Assembly: GCF_902506325.1 (NCBI RefSeq)
Contig: NZ_LR732328.1
Location: 434,001 to 498,000, forward strand
DNA length: 64,000 bases
Reading direction: 5' to 3'
Source: Limnobacter sp. 130
GTDB lineage: Bacteria; Pseudomonadota; Gammaproteobacteria; Burkholderiales; Burkholderiaceae_B
In this document: one piece after another, positions 46,800 through 56,238 of the stretch
How positions within the stretch are numbered: the stretch's first letter is position 1
How the letters are laid out: each line of letters begins with the position of its first letter
The notes under the pieces: generated by a model
What the model was told of the DNA's origin: nothing
Seen by the model: only the letters and a program-made list of their open reading frames with translations
Database searches by the model: none
Program-made: the position numbers and the translations under genes

Positions 46800-47363
46800 T
46801 TATCGATTGTTTGCGAAAGGATCGTCAGGCACCAAGTGCTCGGCGACAGCTGTCAGATTGTCGAACACCAAGGTGCCTTTGGGCAATTCTTCTTTGCTTT
46901 TTTCCAGGGTTTTTTTTCCTTTGCCTGTTTTTACCAAGAATGTGCTGCAGCCCTGGCTGCTACCTGCTTGCAGGTCGCGTAGCGAGTCGCCCACGCAAGG
47001 CACACCTTCAAGATTAAAACCAGTGCGTGCCTGAATTTCCTGAAACAGCCCGGGTTTGGGTTTGCGGCAGTTGCATTTGTCGTCTGGGCCATGCGGGCAG
47101 AAGAATATGCCCTCGATATGGCCGCCTGCCTGGCCTGCGAGATCATGCATTTTTTTGTGCATGGCCGACAGGGTTTCAAGATCGAACATGCCGCGCGAAA
47201 TACCACTTTGGTTGGTGGCTACCACCACCCGATAACCGCCGCGGTTCAACCGTGCGATGGCTTCCATGCTGCCTTGAATGGGGATCCACTCATCCACTGA
47301 TTTGATGTATTCATCCGAGTCTTCGTTGATGACGCCATCCCGATCCAGCACGATGAGTTTCAT
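46800..47363 (-). CDS. gmhB: D-glycero-D-manno-heptose 1,7-bisphosphate 7-phosphatase
   Basis: HAD phosphatase for ADP-heptose synthesis needed in the LPS inner core. The 187 residues show VLDRDGVINEDSDEY (nucleophile Asp), VVATNQSGISRGMF, the zinc-binding CPHGPDDKCNCRKPKPGLF and CVGDSLRDLQAG. The zinc loop separates GmhB from histidinol phosphatase-type relatives. It sits between glyS (28 bp) and the acyltransferase (23 bp), which is usual for betaproteobacteria. Confidence 0.94.
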   Translation of the reverse strand: MKLIVLDRDGVINEDSDEYIKSVDEWIPIQGSMEAIARLNRGGYRVVVATNQSGISRGMFDLETLSAMHKKMHDLAGQAGGHIEGIFFCPHGPDDKCNCRKPKPGLFQEIQARTGFNLEGVPCVGDSLRDLQAGSSQGCSTFLVKTGKGKKTLEKSKEELPKGTLVFDNLTAVAEHLVPDDPFANNR

Positions 47364-47391
47364 GGGCTTGTCCTTGCTCAGTGTTCAGGTC

Positions 47392-49476
47392 TTAAGCGGC
47401 CAATTGTGAAATGTCGGCCACGCGGTTCATCAAACCATGCATGTGTTTCAACAAGGCGAGGCGGTTGTTTTTTAGTGCTTCATTGTTGTCCATCACCATC
47501 ACGTTTTCAAAGAAGGCGTCTACATTGGCCTTCAAGGGCGCGAGAACCAGCAGTGCCTGTTGATAGTCCCCTTGCTCGAATGCCTTGGTGGCGTTTGGTT
47601 CCACTTCTTTGACTTGTGCGGCCAGTGCTTTTTCGGCATCGACTTGCAACAGGGTTGCGTCCACCTTGGAAGAAGTGACTTCTGTCTTCTTCAAAATATT
47701 GGTGATTCGCTTGTTGGCGGCTGCCAATGCTTGCGATTCCGGTAGTTGCGAGAAAGCACGCACAGCTTCCAGGCGTTTGGGCAAGTCGGCAAACTGGCTT
47801 GGATTCTGGCTAAGCACTGACTCAACCTCGGCGGTGGAGTAGCCCTGGTCTTTCAGGTAGCCACGCAGTCGGTCTTGAATAAAGCCGGCAATGCCTTCCA
47901 CGCTTTGTTTGAAGTCGGGAAATTCTGTGAACAGGCTGCTGGCCTTGTTCAGTGCATCAATTAAATCCAGTTTCAGATTTTTTTCGATCACCATTCGAAT
48001 CACGCCCAAGGCGTGGCGACGTAATGCAAAGGGGTCTTTGTCCCCAGTGGGGATTAAGCCGATGCTGTAAATGCCCACGAGGGTTTCCAGTTTGTCGGCC
48101 AGCGCAGCAGCCACACCCACCGGGTTGCGGGGCAATTGGTCGCCAGCAAAGCGAGGGCTGTAATGGTCAGCAATTGCCTGGGCTACATCGGCGTGTTCGC
48201 CATCGTGCCGGGCGTAATGTTCGCCCATATTGCCTTGCAGTTCGGGGAACTCGCCAACCATGTCGGTCAGCAGGTCGGCTTTGCACAGCAGTGCTGCGCG
48301 CTTGGCTTGCTCCACATTGGCGCCGCACACTGGGGCAAGCGCTGCAGCCAGTTCAACCAGGCGGCCATTGCGGTCTTTCTGTGTACCCAGCTTGTTGTGG
48401 TACACCACGTTGGCCAAGCCGGGCAAGCGGCTTTCCAGTGATTTTTTACGATCTTGATCGAAGAAGAATTTCGCGTCGGCCAAACGTGCGCGCAACACGC
48501 GTTCGTTGCCTGTTGTGATCAGTTCGGGGGTGTGCGTCAGCAGGTTTGAAACCAGCAAGAAGCGGTTTTTCATCTTGCCATTCTGGTCGGTAATGGCAAA
48601 GTACTTCTGGTTGGCCTGCATGGTCAGAATCAAACACTCTTGCGGCACTTCCAGAAATTCTTTTTCGAAACCGGCTTCGTACACCACGGGCCATTCAACC
48701 AGCGCACACACCTCGTTGACCAAGTCTTCGGGCTGCACCACTTTGTCGCCTGCAGCTTGATCATTCAGGGCTTTTTCAATGGCGGCTTTGCGTTTCTCGA
48801 AACTGGCCATTACTTTGCCTTCGGTTTCAAGTTGCGCTTCATAGCTGTCGGCGCTGGCAATGTTCACCACGCCGCTGCTCAGGAAACGGTGACCCAAGGT
48901 GATGCGGTCGCTTTCCAAACCCAGCACTTGCGCGGGCACTACGTGGTTGCCATGCAGGCAAATCAAGCGGTGGGCAGGGCGCACAAAATGCACGGTGCTG
49001 CCATCGGGGCGCTGGTAACTCATTACTTTTGGAATGGGCAGCTTGGTGGTGGCAGCTTCCAGCGCTTTGTTCAGCGATTCATCAAGTGCCTTGCCCGCTT
49101 GCGTGCGTGAAATGTGCAATACATCTTGCTTGCCGTCATTGATGGTTTCCAGTTGATCCACACTGATCGCACCCATTCCCAGGGAATCCAGTTTTTTCTG
49201 CAAGGGTGGCGTGGGTTGGCCGTTCGCATCCAGGCCAATTTTCGCGGGCAGCAAACGTTCCTGAATTTTTTTCTCGGGGCTGATTGCGGCCACGTTGGTA
49301 ATGCGGCAGGCCAAACGGCGTGGACTGGCAAAGCCCTCGATCACGCTGGAATCAGAAAGATGGCCTTCATCGCGCAGGGTTTTGCTGAGCAATTCAGAGA
49401 ATGCGTTGCCCAGTGTTTGCAGTGCTTTGGGTGGGAGCTCTTCGGTAAACAGCTCAACCAGTAGTGTTGAATTCAT
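47392..49476 (-). CDS. glyS: Glycyl-tRNA synthetase beta subunit
   Basis: Second subunit of the heterotetrameric glycyl-tRNA synthetase. The ATG at 49476 (MNSTLLVELFTEELPPKALQ) is the canonical start and gives 694 residues; the upstream 15 in-frame codons fall between glyQ and glyS. Visible family blocks are GFASPRRLACRI, the FLEVPQECLILTMQANQKYF stretch, and the HD-type GEFPELQGNMGEHYARHDGE. GLIPTGDKDPFALRRHALGV and the C-terminal ALIP-like anticodon region FFENVMVMDNNEALKNNRL follow. It is 14 bp after glyQ. Confidence 0.97.
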   Translation of the reverse strand: MNSTLLVELFTEELPPKALQTLGNAFSELLSKTLRDEGHLSDSSVIEGFASPRRLACRITNVAAISPEKKIQERLLPAKIGLDANGQPTPPLQKKLDSLGMGAISVDQLETINDGKQDVLHISRTQAGKALDESLNKALEAATTKLPIPKVMSYQRPDGSTVHFVRPAHRLICLHGNHVVPAQVLGLESDRITLGHRFLSSGVVNIASADSYEAQLETEGKVMASFEKRKAAIEKALNDQAAGDKVVQPEDLVNEVCALVEWPVVYEAGFEKEFLEVPQECLILTMQANQKYFAITDQNGKMKNRFLLVSNLLTHTPELITTGNERVLRARLADAKFFFDQDRKKSLESRLPGLANVVYHNKLGTQKDRNGRLVELAAALAPVCGANVEQAKRAALLCKADLLTDMVGEFPELQGNMGEHYARHDGEHADVAQAIADHYSPRFAGDQLPRNPVGVAAALADKLETLVGIYSIGLIPTGDKDPFALRRHALGVIRMVIEKNLKLDLIDALNKASSLFTEFPDFKQSVEGIAGFIQDRLRGYLKDQGYSTAEVESVLSQNPSQFADLPKRLEAVRAFSQLPESQALAAANKRITNILKKTEVTSSKVDATLLQVDAEKALAAQVKEVEPNATKAFEQGDYQQALLVLAPLKANVDAFFENVMVMDNNEALKNNRLALLKHMHGLMNRVADISQLAA

Positions 49477-49490
49477 GGGTCTCACGTGTT

Positions 49491-50417
49491 TTAGGCGGCT
49501 TGTGTATTGGGGGTATCGCACATTGGGAAACCCAGCTTTTCGCGTGAATCAAAGTAGGCTTGCGCCACGGCACGCGACAAATTGCGGATTCGGCCAATGT
49601 AGGTTGCGCGCTCGGTCACTGAAATGGCACCGCGTGCGTCCAGCAAGTTGAAGGTGTGCGCGGCTTTCAGAATCATCTCGTAGGCGGGCAGGGCAAGGCC
49701 GACTTCAATCAGGTGCTTTGCTTCCGCCTCGTATTCGCCGAAGTGGCGAAACAGCATGTCGGCATTGCTGTGCTCGAAGTTGTAGGTGGATTGTTCCACT
49801 TCGTTTTGATGAAACACATCGCCGTAGGTCAGTGTTTTCATCACGCCTTTTTCTTCGCGTTCAGTCCACACCAGGTCGTACACGTTTTCCTTGCCTTGCA
49901 GGTACATGGTCAGGCGTTCAATGCCATAGGTGATTTCGCCCAGAATTGGCGCGCAATCCAGACCGCCAACCTGCTGGAAATAGGTGAACTGGGTCACTTC
50001 CATGCCGTTGAGCCACACTTCCCAGCCCAGACCCCAGGCACCCAACGTTGGGTTTTCCCAGTTGTCTTCAACGAAACGAATGTCGTTTTGCTTGGTGTCG
50101 ATACCCAGTGCTTCCAGGCTACCCAGGTACAAATCAATGATGTTTTCGGGCGAAGGCTTTAGCACCACCTGGAACTGATAGTAGTGCTGCATGCGATTTG
50201 GGTTTTCGCCGTAACGGCCGTCTTTGGGCCGGCGCGATGGCTGCACATAGGCTGCATTCCAGGGCTCGGGGCCCAATGCGCGCAAAAATGTGGCGGTGTG
50301 GCTGGTGCCTGCGCCCACTTCCATGTCGAAAGGTTGCAGTAAGGCACAACCTTGGTGGTCCCAATAGTTTTGCAGGGTCAGAATGGCCTGTTGAAACGTC
50401 AGCGGTTTCTTGTGCAT
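49491..50417 (-). CDS. glyQ: Glycyl-tRNA synthetase alpha subunit
   Basis: Catalytic subunit of class II glycyl-tRNA synthetase, 308 residues. [20 protein letters not shown] opens the protein, followed by [38 protein letters not shown] (class II motif 2 region) and [19 protein letters not shown]. The alpha2-beta2 form is typical of most bacteria outside Actinobacteria and some Firmicutes. It heads the operon glyQ-glyS-gmhB-acyltransferase-ygjP-gloA. Confidence 0.97.
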   Translation of the reverse strand: MHKKPLTFQQAILTLQNYWDHQGCALLQPFDMEVGAGTSHTATFLRALGPEPWNAAYVQPSRRPKDGRYGENPNRMQHYYQFQVVLKPSPENIIDLYLGSLEALGIDTKQNDIRFVEDNWENPTLGAWGLGWEVWLNGMEVTQFTYFQQVGGLDCAPILGEITYGIERLTMYLQGKENVYDLVWTEREEKGVMKTLTYGDVFHQNEVEQSTYNFEHSNADMLFRHFGEYEAEAKHLIEVGLALPAYEMILKAAHTFNLLDARGAISVTERATYIGRIRNLSRAVAQAYFDSREKLGFPMCDTPNTQAA

Positions 50418-50495
50418 GTGCGCCGGTGTCCTTCGTGATTCAATTTTTTGTACGTCGATTGCCCCGTATTGTAATGGTTACCGGGGCTTTCGAAC

Positions 50496-51998
50496 TCAGA
50501 GCGTGCCAATGCACAGGTACTTCATTTCCAGGAATTCTTCAATGCCCCACACAGAGCCTTCTCGCCCCAAGCCCGATTGCTTCACGCCGCCAAAAGGCCC
50601 TACTTCATTGGAGAATACGCCCACATTAATGCCTACCATGCCGTACTCGAGCGCTCGACCCACCCGGAAGGTGCGCGCAGAGTTCTCGGTGTAGAAGTAG
50701 GCGGCCAGGCCGTAGGGCGTGTTGTTGGCGTAGTTGATCGCCTGCTCTTCGGTGTCGAATGGGAAAATTGCTGCCAGTGGGCCAAAGGTTTCTTCTTGCG
50801 CCACCAGCATGCGGTGGTCTGCATTGTCGATCAAGGTTGGCTCGAAAAAGCGCCCCCCCAAGGTGTGCGGTTTGCCGCCGTGCAGCAATTTTGCGCCTTT
50901 TGCAAGCGCGTCATCCACATGTTTTTGAACTTTGGCAATCGCTTGGTCGTCGATCATGGGGCCAATACTGGCTTTGGTCTTCAGGCCATCGCCCACTTCC
51001 AGCTTGGCCACCTTGGCGTGCAGTTTTTCTGCAAAAGCCTGTTGCACGCTGCGTTGAACATAAATGCGGTTGGTGCACACGCAGGTTTGGCCCGCATTGC
51101 GGAATTTAGACGCGATCAAGCCATCGACAGCTTTGTCCAGATCTGCGTCTTCGAACACGATGAATGGCGCGTGGCCACCCAGTTCAAGGCTGAGTTTTTT
51201 GATGGTTGGGGCGCACTGTTGCATCAGGATTCGGCCCACCTCGGTGCTGCCCGTGAAGGTGAGTTTTCGAACCACATCGCTTTCGCAGAGTACCTTGCCA
51301 ATTTCCACGGAACGGTCCGCATCGCCGGTGATCACATTGAGAACCCCGGCGGGAATTCCTGCTTGACGCGACAGTTCAGCCAAGGCCAGCGCGCTGAGCG
51401 GGGTTTGCTCGGCAGGTTTGATCACCACTGTACAGCCTGCAGCCAGTGCAGGGGCTACTTTGCGGGTGATCATGGCGATCGGAAAATTCCAGGGCGTAAT
51501 GGCTGCGCACACGCCAATGCCTTGCTTCAACACCAGCAACTCCCGGCCCAATTGTGGCGATTCCAGCACACTGCCTTCAATTCGTTTGGCCTGTTCGGCA
51601 AACCATTCCACAAAGCTTGCGCCGTAAATTACCTCGCCTTTGGCTTCTGAAAGCGGTTTGCCTTGCTCCAGTGTCATGAGAAAGGCCAGGTCATCGGCAT
51701 TGTCGATAATCAGGTCAAACCACTTGCGCATCATTTGCGCACGGCTTTTGGCCGTGGTGTTGCGCCAGCTGGCCAAGGCCTTTTCAGCACACAAAATGGC
51801 ATCGTGGGCTAGGGCAATCGATGTGTTTCCAACCTGCGCGATGGTTTCACCCGTTGAGGGATTGTCCACCGGAAAGTCTTTTTCACATTCATGGAAACTG
51901 CCATACACAAAGGGATTGGTTTGCAACAAGCTCGGGTTCTTGAATTGGAACTGCTTGCTCACTTGATTGCTTGCCTCATTGCTCACGTTACTGCTCAT
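50496..51998 (-). CDS. gabD: NAD(P)-dependent succinate-semialdehyde dehydrogenase
   Basis: Aldehyde dehydrogenase of 500 residues. It begins with a serine/asparagine-rich stretch (MSSNVSNEASNQVSKQ) not usual for GabD. The GabD block is clear: EQGKPLSEAKGEVIYGASFV, PWNFPIAMITRKVAPALAAG, LELGGHAPFIVFEDADLDKA with the catalytic Glu, and FRNAGQTCVCTNRIYVQRSV with the nucleophilic Cys. It probably converts succinate semialdehyde to succinate. Glutarate semialdehyde dehydrogenases are close relatives, so specificity is inferred. It stands alone between glyQ and rsmE. Confidence 0.88.
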   Translation of the reverse strand: MSSNVSNEASNQVSKQFQFKNPSLLQTNPFVYGSFHECEKDFPVDNPSTGETIAQVGNTSIALAHDAILCAEKALASWRNTTAKSRAQMMRKWFDLIIDNADDLAFLMTLEQGKPLSEAKGEVIYGASFVEWFAEQAKRIEGSVLESPQLGRELLVLKQGIGVCAAITPWNFPIAMITRKVAPALAAGCTVVIKPAEQTPLSALALAELSRQAGIPAGVLNVITGDADRSVEIGKVLCESDVVRKLTFTGSTEVGRILMQQCAPTIKKLSLELGGHAPFIVFEDADLDKAVDGLIASKFRNAGQTCVCTNRIYVQRSVQQAFAEKLHAKVAKLEVGDGLKTKASIGPMIDDQAIAKVQKHVDDALAKGAKLLHGGKPHTLGGRFFEPTLIDNADHRMLVAQEETFGPLAAIFPFDTEEQAINYANNTPYGLAAYFYTENSARTFRVGRALEYGMVGINVGVFSNEVGPFGGVKQSGLGREGSVWGIEEFLEMKYLCIGTL

Positions 51999-52012
51999 GT
52001 CCGTCTCTCTGG

Positions 52013-52789
52013 TTAGTCTGATTCAAGGTTCAGCAAGGCTGTCAGCTGTGCCGTGCAAGCCACTGCAAATGTTTCGGTTCGCAACACGCGTCGCGAAAAA
52101 TTCAGGGGTAGGGCACCAAGCTGCCTTGCCGTATTGGTTTCCTCTGGTGACCAGCCGCCCTCTGGTCCCACACAAACAATAAGAGGCTCACCAGTTTTGG
52201 CATCGAGACACCAGTTTTTCAACGATTCCTCGGCCTGTGGCGTAAACCAAAGCACTTGCGCGTTGGGCCAGCTTTGCGCAGCGTATTCCAAGGCTGCGGA
52301 AAGTGACCTGACAGGTTCAACGAAGGGCAGTTGTTCCCGTTCGCTTTGCAGGCTAGCCGCCAAAACAACCCTTTCCCAGTGGGCTTGCCTTTTGGCAGCC
52401 CGCTCACCTTCCAGTTTAACCACGCTGCGCTGGGCCTGAACCGGTTGAAAGCCAGCTACGCCCAATTCTGTGCATTTTTCAAGCACCCAATCCATTTTGT
52501 CGCCTTCTGGCAGCGCTTGAAGTACATGGACTTGTCGGTTCAATTCGGTATTGCGCACTGCCAGTTTTTCGCCCACATGGATTTGCGCCAGTTTTTTGGA
52601 TACATAGTGAACTGTGGCGTTGTACTCACAACCTTTTCCGTTCCACACCCGCAGCGCTTCGCCTTCGCGCAGGCGCAAAACTCTGGACGCGTAATGCATC
52701 AAGTCGTCAGACAGATCAAGCACTTGGCCCACGCTGTTGCAGTGTTCTAGCAGGAAGCGAGGTAGACGCTTGCCTTGGTCGTGTTTCAT
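52013..52789 (-). CDS. rsmE: 16S rRNA (uracil-1498-N3) methyltransferase
   Basis: SPOUT-class methyltransferase of 258 residues. An N-terminal PUA-like domain (DDLMHYASRVLRLREGEALR) is followed by the knotted SAM domain with LPEGDKMDWVLEKCTELGVA, PVQAQRSVVKL, VCVGPEGGWSPEE and LNFSRRVLRTETFAVACTAQ. The last two are diagnostic of RsmE. It is 14 bp downstream of gabD and divergent from tkt. Confidence 0.95.
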   Translation of the reverse strand: MKHDQGKRLPRFLLEHCNSVGQVLDLSDDLMHYASRVLRLREGEALRVWNGKGCEYNATVHYVSKKLAQIHVGEKLAVRNTELNRQVHVLQALPEGDKMDWVLEKCTELGVAGFQPVQAQRSVVKLEGERAAKRQAHWERVVLAASLQSEREQLPFVEPVRSLSAALEYAAQSWPNAQVLWFTPQAEESLKNWCLDAKTGEPLIVCVGPEGGWSPEETNTARQLGALPLNFSRRVLRTETFAVACTAQLTALLNLESD

Positions 52790-52905
52790 GTTTTCCCGTC
52801 TTTATTCAATGGTTTGTCCGCAAGGGCGCGCTTTATTGGGATAGCTTTGATAAAATTCATTTTTTTCCAACTTTGCCACAGGCATAACCCTCAATCCCCA
52901 TACCT

Positions 52906-54927
52906 ATGTCCTCACCGTCAAAGAACATGGCCAACGCGATTCGCGCGCTCGCCATGGATGCAGTTCAAGCCGCCAAATCCGGCCACCCTGGCATGCCTAT
53001 GGGCATGGCCGAAATCGCCGTTGCCCTTTGGGCTCGCCACTTGAAGCACAACCCGCAGAATCCCCTTTGGGCCGATCGCGATCGCTTCGTTTTGTCCAAC
53101 GGCCATGGATCCATGCTGCTATACGCGTTGCTGCACTTGACCGGTTACGACCTGCCGATCGAGGAATTGAAGAATTTCCGCCAGTTGCATTCTAAAACAC
53201 CGGGCCACCCCGAAGTGGACATTACCCCCGGTATTGAAACCACCACGGGTCCCTTGGGGCAGGGTATTGCCAATGCAGTGGGTTTTGCGTTGGCTGAGAA
53301 ACTGCTGGCTGCTGAGTTCAACGAAGCCGGCTTCCCGGTGGTGGATCACAACACCTATGTGTTCTTGGGCGACGGTTGCCTGATGGAAGGCATTTCCCAC
53401 GAAGCCTGCTCGTTGGCGGGTACCTTGGGCTTGTCCAAGCTCATCGTGATGTACGACGACAACGGCATTTCGATTGACGGTGAAGTTGAACACTGGTTTG
53501 CCGACAACACACCCAAGCGCTTCGAGGCCTATGGCTGGAACGTGATTCCCAACGTGAATGGTCACGATGTAGACGCGGTGGATGCCGCCATTGCCCAGGC
53601 CAAACAAAACGCTGCGCTGGACAAAGGCCCCACCCTGATTTGCTGCAAAACCAATATTGGCGAAGGTTCGCCCAATTTGGCCGGCACCGACAAAGTACAC
53701 GGCGCACCGCTGGGTGACGCTGAAATTGCCGCCACCCGCGCCGCCATTGGCTGGGAACATGCTCCCTTCGAGATTCCTGCCGAGGTGTACAACGCTTGGG
53801 ATGCTCAGGTAGAGGGTGCTGCACGCCAATCAGCCTGGGACAAGTTGTTCGATGCCTACAGCGCAAAATTCCCGGCCAAGGCTGCTGAATTCAAGCGCCG
53901 CATGGCCGGTGATTTGCCTGATCAGTTTGAACAAACCGCCGCACGCCTGCTGGCTGAAGTGGCTGCCAAGGGTGAAACCATTGCCACCCGCAAAGCCAGC
54001 CAGAACGCGATTACTTTACTGGCTGCCGAATTGCCCGAATTGCTGGGCGGCTCTGCCGACCTGACTGGTTCAAACCTGACCAACTGGGCCAAGTGCGTGG
54101 CTGTGCGCCGAAACGCTGAAGGTTTTACTGCGGGTAACCACATTAACTGGGGTGTGCGTGAGTTTGGTATGAGCGCAGCCTTGAACGGTGTGGCCCTGCA
54201 CGGTGGTTACATTCCTTTTGGTGCAACCTTCCTGACTTTCTCTGATTACAGCCGCAATGCGTTGCGTATGGCTGCCCTGATGAAGAAGCGCAATATTTTC
54301 GTGTTCACCCACGATTCGATTGGCTTGGGTGAAGACGGCCCAACCCATCAACCCGTGGAGCACGCTGCCACTTTGCGTTTGCTGCCCAATATGGACGTGT
54401 GGCGCCCGGCCGATTCAGTTGAATCGATGGCTGCATGGAACAGTGCAGTGATGCGCCAAGACGGTCCTAGTTCATTGCTGTTCAGCCGCCAAAACCTGCC
54501 TTTCCTGGCCCGTTCCGAGTCTGTATTGAACTCCATCTCCAAGGGTGGTTATGTGTTGGCCGAGGCAGTAAACGCCAAGGTCACCCTGATTGCCACCGGT
54601 TCAGAAATTGAAATTGCGATGAACACGCAAAAAGCACTGACCGAGAAAGGCATAGCTGCCCGTGTGGTTTCAATGCCATCAACCAATGTGTTTGATCGCC
54701 AGTCCGCGGCCTACAAGGCCGAAGTGCTGGGTACAGCCCCGATCGCCGTGATTGAAGCCGGTATGACCGATGGTTGGTACAAGTACATTGCGCAGGCTGG
54801 CGTGAAGGGCACTGTGCTGGGCATGAGCACCTTCGGTGAGTCTGCCCCGGCGGGTGCCTTGTTCAAGCACTTTGGGTTGACCACCGAGAAATTCACCGAG
54901 GCCGCATTGGCCTTGGTCACAGCTTAA
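52906..54927 (+). CDS. tkt: Transketolase
   Basis: Thiamine-diphosphate enzyme of the pentose phosphate and Calvin pathways, 673 residues. Visible are [20 protein letters not shown], the TDP motif [18 protein letters not shown] with its downstream DDNGISIDG, and the Pyr-domain [19 protein letters not shown]. The C-terminal block has [18 protein letters not shown]. It leads the tkt-gap-(insert)-pgk-pyk-fba-purC-purE region, separated by 116 bp from the divergent rsmE gene, where TTGATAAAAT near 52848-52856 could be a -10 region. Confidence 0.97.
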   Translation: MSSPSKNMANAIRALAMDAVQAAKSGHPGMPMGMAEIAVALWARHLKHNPQNPLWADRDRFVLSNGHGSMLLYALLHLTGYDLPIEELKNFRQLHSKTPGHPEVDITPGIETTTGPLGQGIANAVGFALAEKLLAAEFNEAGFPVVDHNTYVFLGDGCLMEGISHEACSLAGTLGLSKLIVMYDDNGISIDGEVEHWFADNTPKRFEAYGWNVIPNVNGHDVDAVDAAIAQAKQNAALDKGPTLICCKTNIGEGSPNLAGTDKVHGAPLGDAEIAATRAAIGWEHAPFEIPAEVYNAWDAQVEGAARQSAWDKLFDAYSAKFPAKAAEFKRRMAGDLPDQFEQTAARLLAEVAAKGETIATRKASQNAITLLAAELPELLGGSADLTGSNLTNWAKCVAVRRNAEGFTAGNHINWGVREFGMSAALNGVALHGGYIPFGATFLTFSDYSRNALRMAALMKKRNIFVFTHDSIGLGEDGPTHQPVEHAATLRLLPNMDVWRPADSVESMAAWNSAVMRQDGPSSLLFSRQNLPFLARSESVLNSISKGGYVLAEAVNAKVTLIATGSEIEIAMNTQKALTEKGIAARVVSMPSTNVFDRQSAAYKAEVLGTAPIAVIEAGMTDGWYKYIAQAGVKGTVLGMSTFGESAPAGALFKHFGLTTEKFTEAALALVTA

Positions 54928-54965
54928 AAAACGCAATAATTGATTTACTTTCAAGGAGATTTGTC

Positions 54966-55976
54966 ATGACCATTCGCGTAGCGATTAACGGCTATGGCCG
55001 CATCGGCCGAAATGTACTGCGTGCCCACTATGAAGGTGGCAAAAAACACGACATCCAAATCGTGGCGATTAACGATTTGGGCGATCCCAAAACCAACGCC
55101 CACCTGACCCAGTACGACACCGCCCATGGCCGTTTCCCCGGCACCGTGAGCGTAGATGGCGATTACATGGTTGTGAATGGCGACAAAATCAAGGTGCTGG
55201 CCAACCGCAACCCGGCCGAACTGCCTTGGGGCGAGTTGGGTGTGGATGTTGTGCTGGAATGCACCGGCTTTTTCACATCCAAAGAAAAAGCATCGGCCCA
55301 CCTGAAAGGTGGTGCCAAGAAAGTAATTATTTCCGCACCTGGCGGCAAAGACGTGGATGCCACAGTTGTATTTGGCGTAAACCACAGTGTCTTGAAGAGC
55401 ACCGACACGGTGATCTCCAATGCGTCTTGCACCACCAACTGTTTGGCCCCACTGGTCAAGCCTTTGAATGATGTGATTGGTTTGGAAACAGGTTTGATGA
55501 CCACCATCCACGCCTACACCAATGACCAGGTGTTGACTGACGTGTACCACGAAGACCTGCGCCGCGCCCGTTCCGCCACCATGAGCATGATCCCCACCAA
55601 AACAGGTGCGGCTGCTGCGGTTGGTTTGGTGTTGTCAGAATTGAATGGCAAGCTCGACGGCTACGCGATTCGCGTGCCCACCATCAACGTGTCGATGGTT
55701 GATTTGTCGTTCATCGCCAAGCGTGAAACCACGGTTGATGAAGTGAACAGCATTTTGAAAGCTGCTGCCGAAGGCCCATTGAAAGGTGTGCTGGAGTACA
55801 ACGAGGCGCCATTGGTGTCGATTGACTTTAACCACAACCCAGCTTCCAGTTCGTTCGATGCCACACTGACCAAGGTGAGTGGCAAGCTGGTCAAGGTATC
55901 CAGCTGGTACGACAACGAGTGGGGTTTCTCCAATCGCATGTTGGACACCACTGTTGCACTGATGAACGCCAAGTAA
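54966..55976 (+). CDS. gap: Glyceraldehyde-3-phosphate dehydrogenase, type I
   Basis: Phosphorylating glyceraldehyde-3-phosphate dehydrogenase of 336 residues. The Rossmann N-terminus is [20 protein letters not shown]. The catalytic motif [19 protein letters not shown] holds the nucleophilic Cys, and [14 protein letters not shown] and [17 protein letters not shown] are conserved. The ATG at 54966 follows AAGGAGA. Asn rather than Asp after the first strand would suggest NADP tolerance, but the key residue reads IVAINDLGD, so cofactor preference is not decided. It ends with a strong terminator. Confidence 0.97.
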   Translation: MTIRVAINGYGRIGRNVLRAHYEGGKKHDIQIVAINDLGDPKTNAHLTQYDTAHGRFPGTVSVDGDYMVVNGDKIKVLANRNPAELPWGELGVDVVLECTGFFTSKEKASAHLKGGAKKVIISAPGGKDVDATVVFGVNHSVLKSTDTVISNASCTTNCLAPLVKPLNDVIGLETGLMTTIHAYTNDQVLTDVYHEDLRRARSATMSMIPTKTGAAAAVGLVLSELNGKLDGYAIRVPTINVSMVDLSFIAKRETTVDEVNSILKAAAEGPLKGVLEYNEAPLVSIDFNHNPASSSFDATLTKVSGKLVKVSSWYDNEWGFSNRMLDTTVALMNAK

Positions 55977-55994
55977 TTCCATACGCGCTTCATG

Positions 55995-56028
55995 CAAAAA
56001 AACCGGGCCTCGAGCCCGGTTTTTTTTA
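55995..56028 (+). terminator. Rho-independent terminator after gap
   Basis: AACCGGGC (56001-56008) and GCCCGGTT (56014-56021) form a perfect stem with a CTCGA loop and eight T residues. It ends the tkt-gap transcript, so the subtilase is not read through from it. Confidence 0.92.
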
Positions 56029-56238
56029 TGTCACCGAATTCCTCAGACCCCCCTCCCTTTTGTGGGTGTCCCTACCCCTATTGGTTATGCGCAAAGCCTT
56101 GTTTTATGCCGTTAAAGCGGTATTCGTCGGGTCTTGGCGAGGTGGCTGAGAAGTAGGCTCCGTTCTGCTTTCTTTTCAATAAATTGATTGCGCACCTCGC
56201 TGGGTAACCTGAACCCATTGTGATAAGCGAGTACTGCC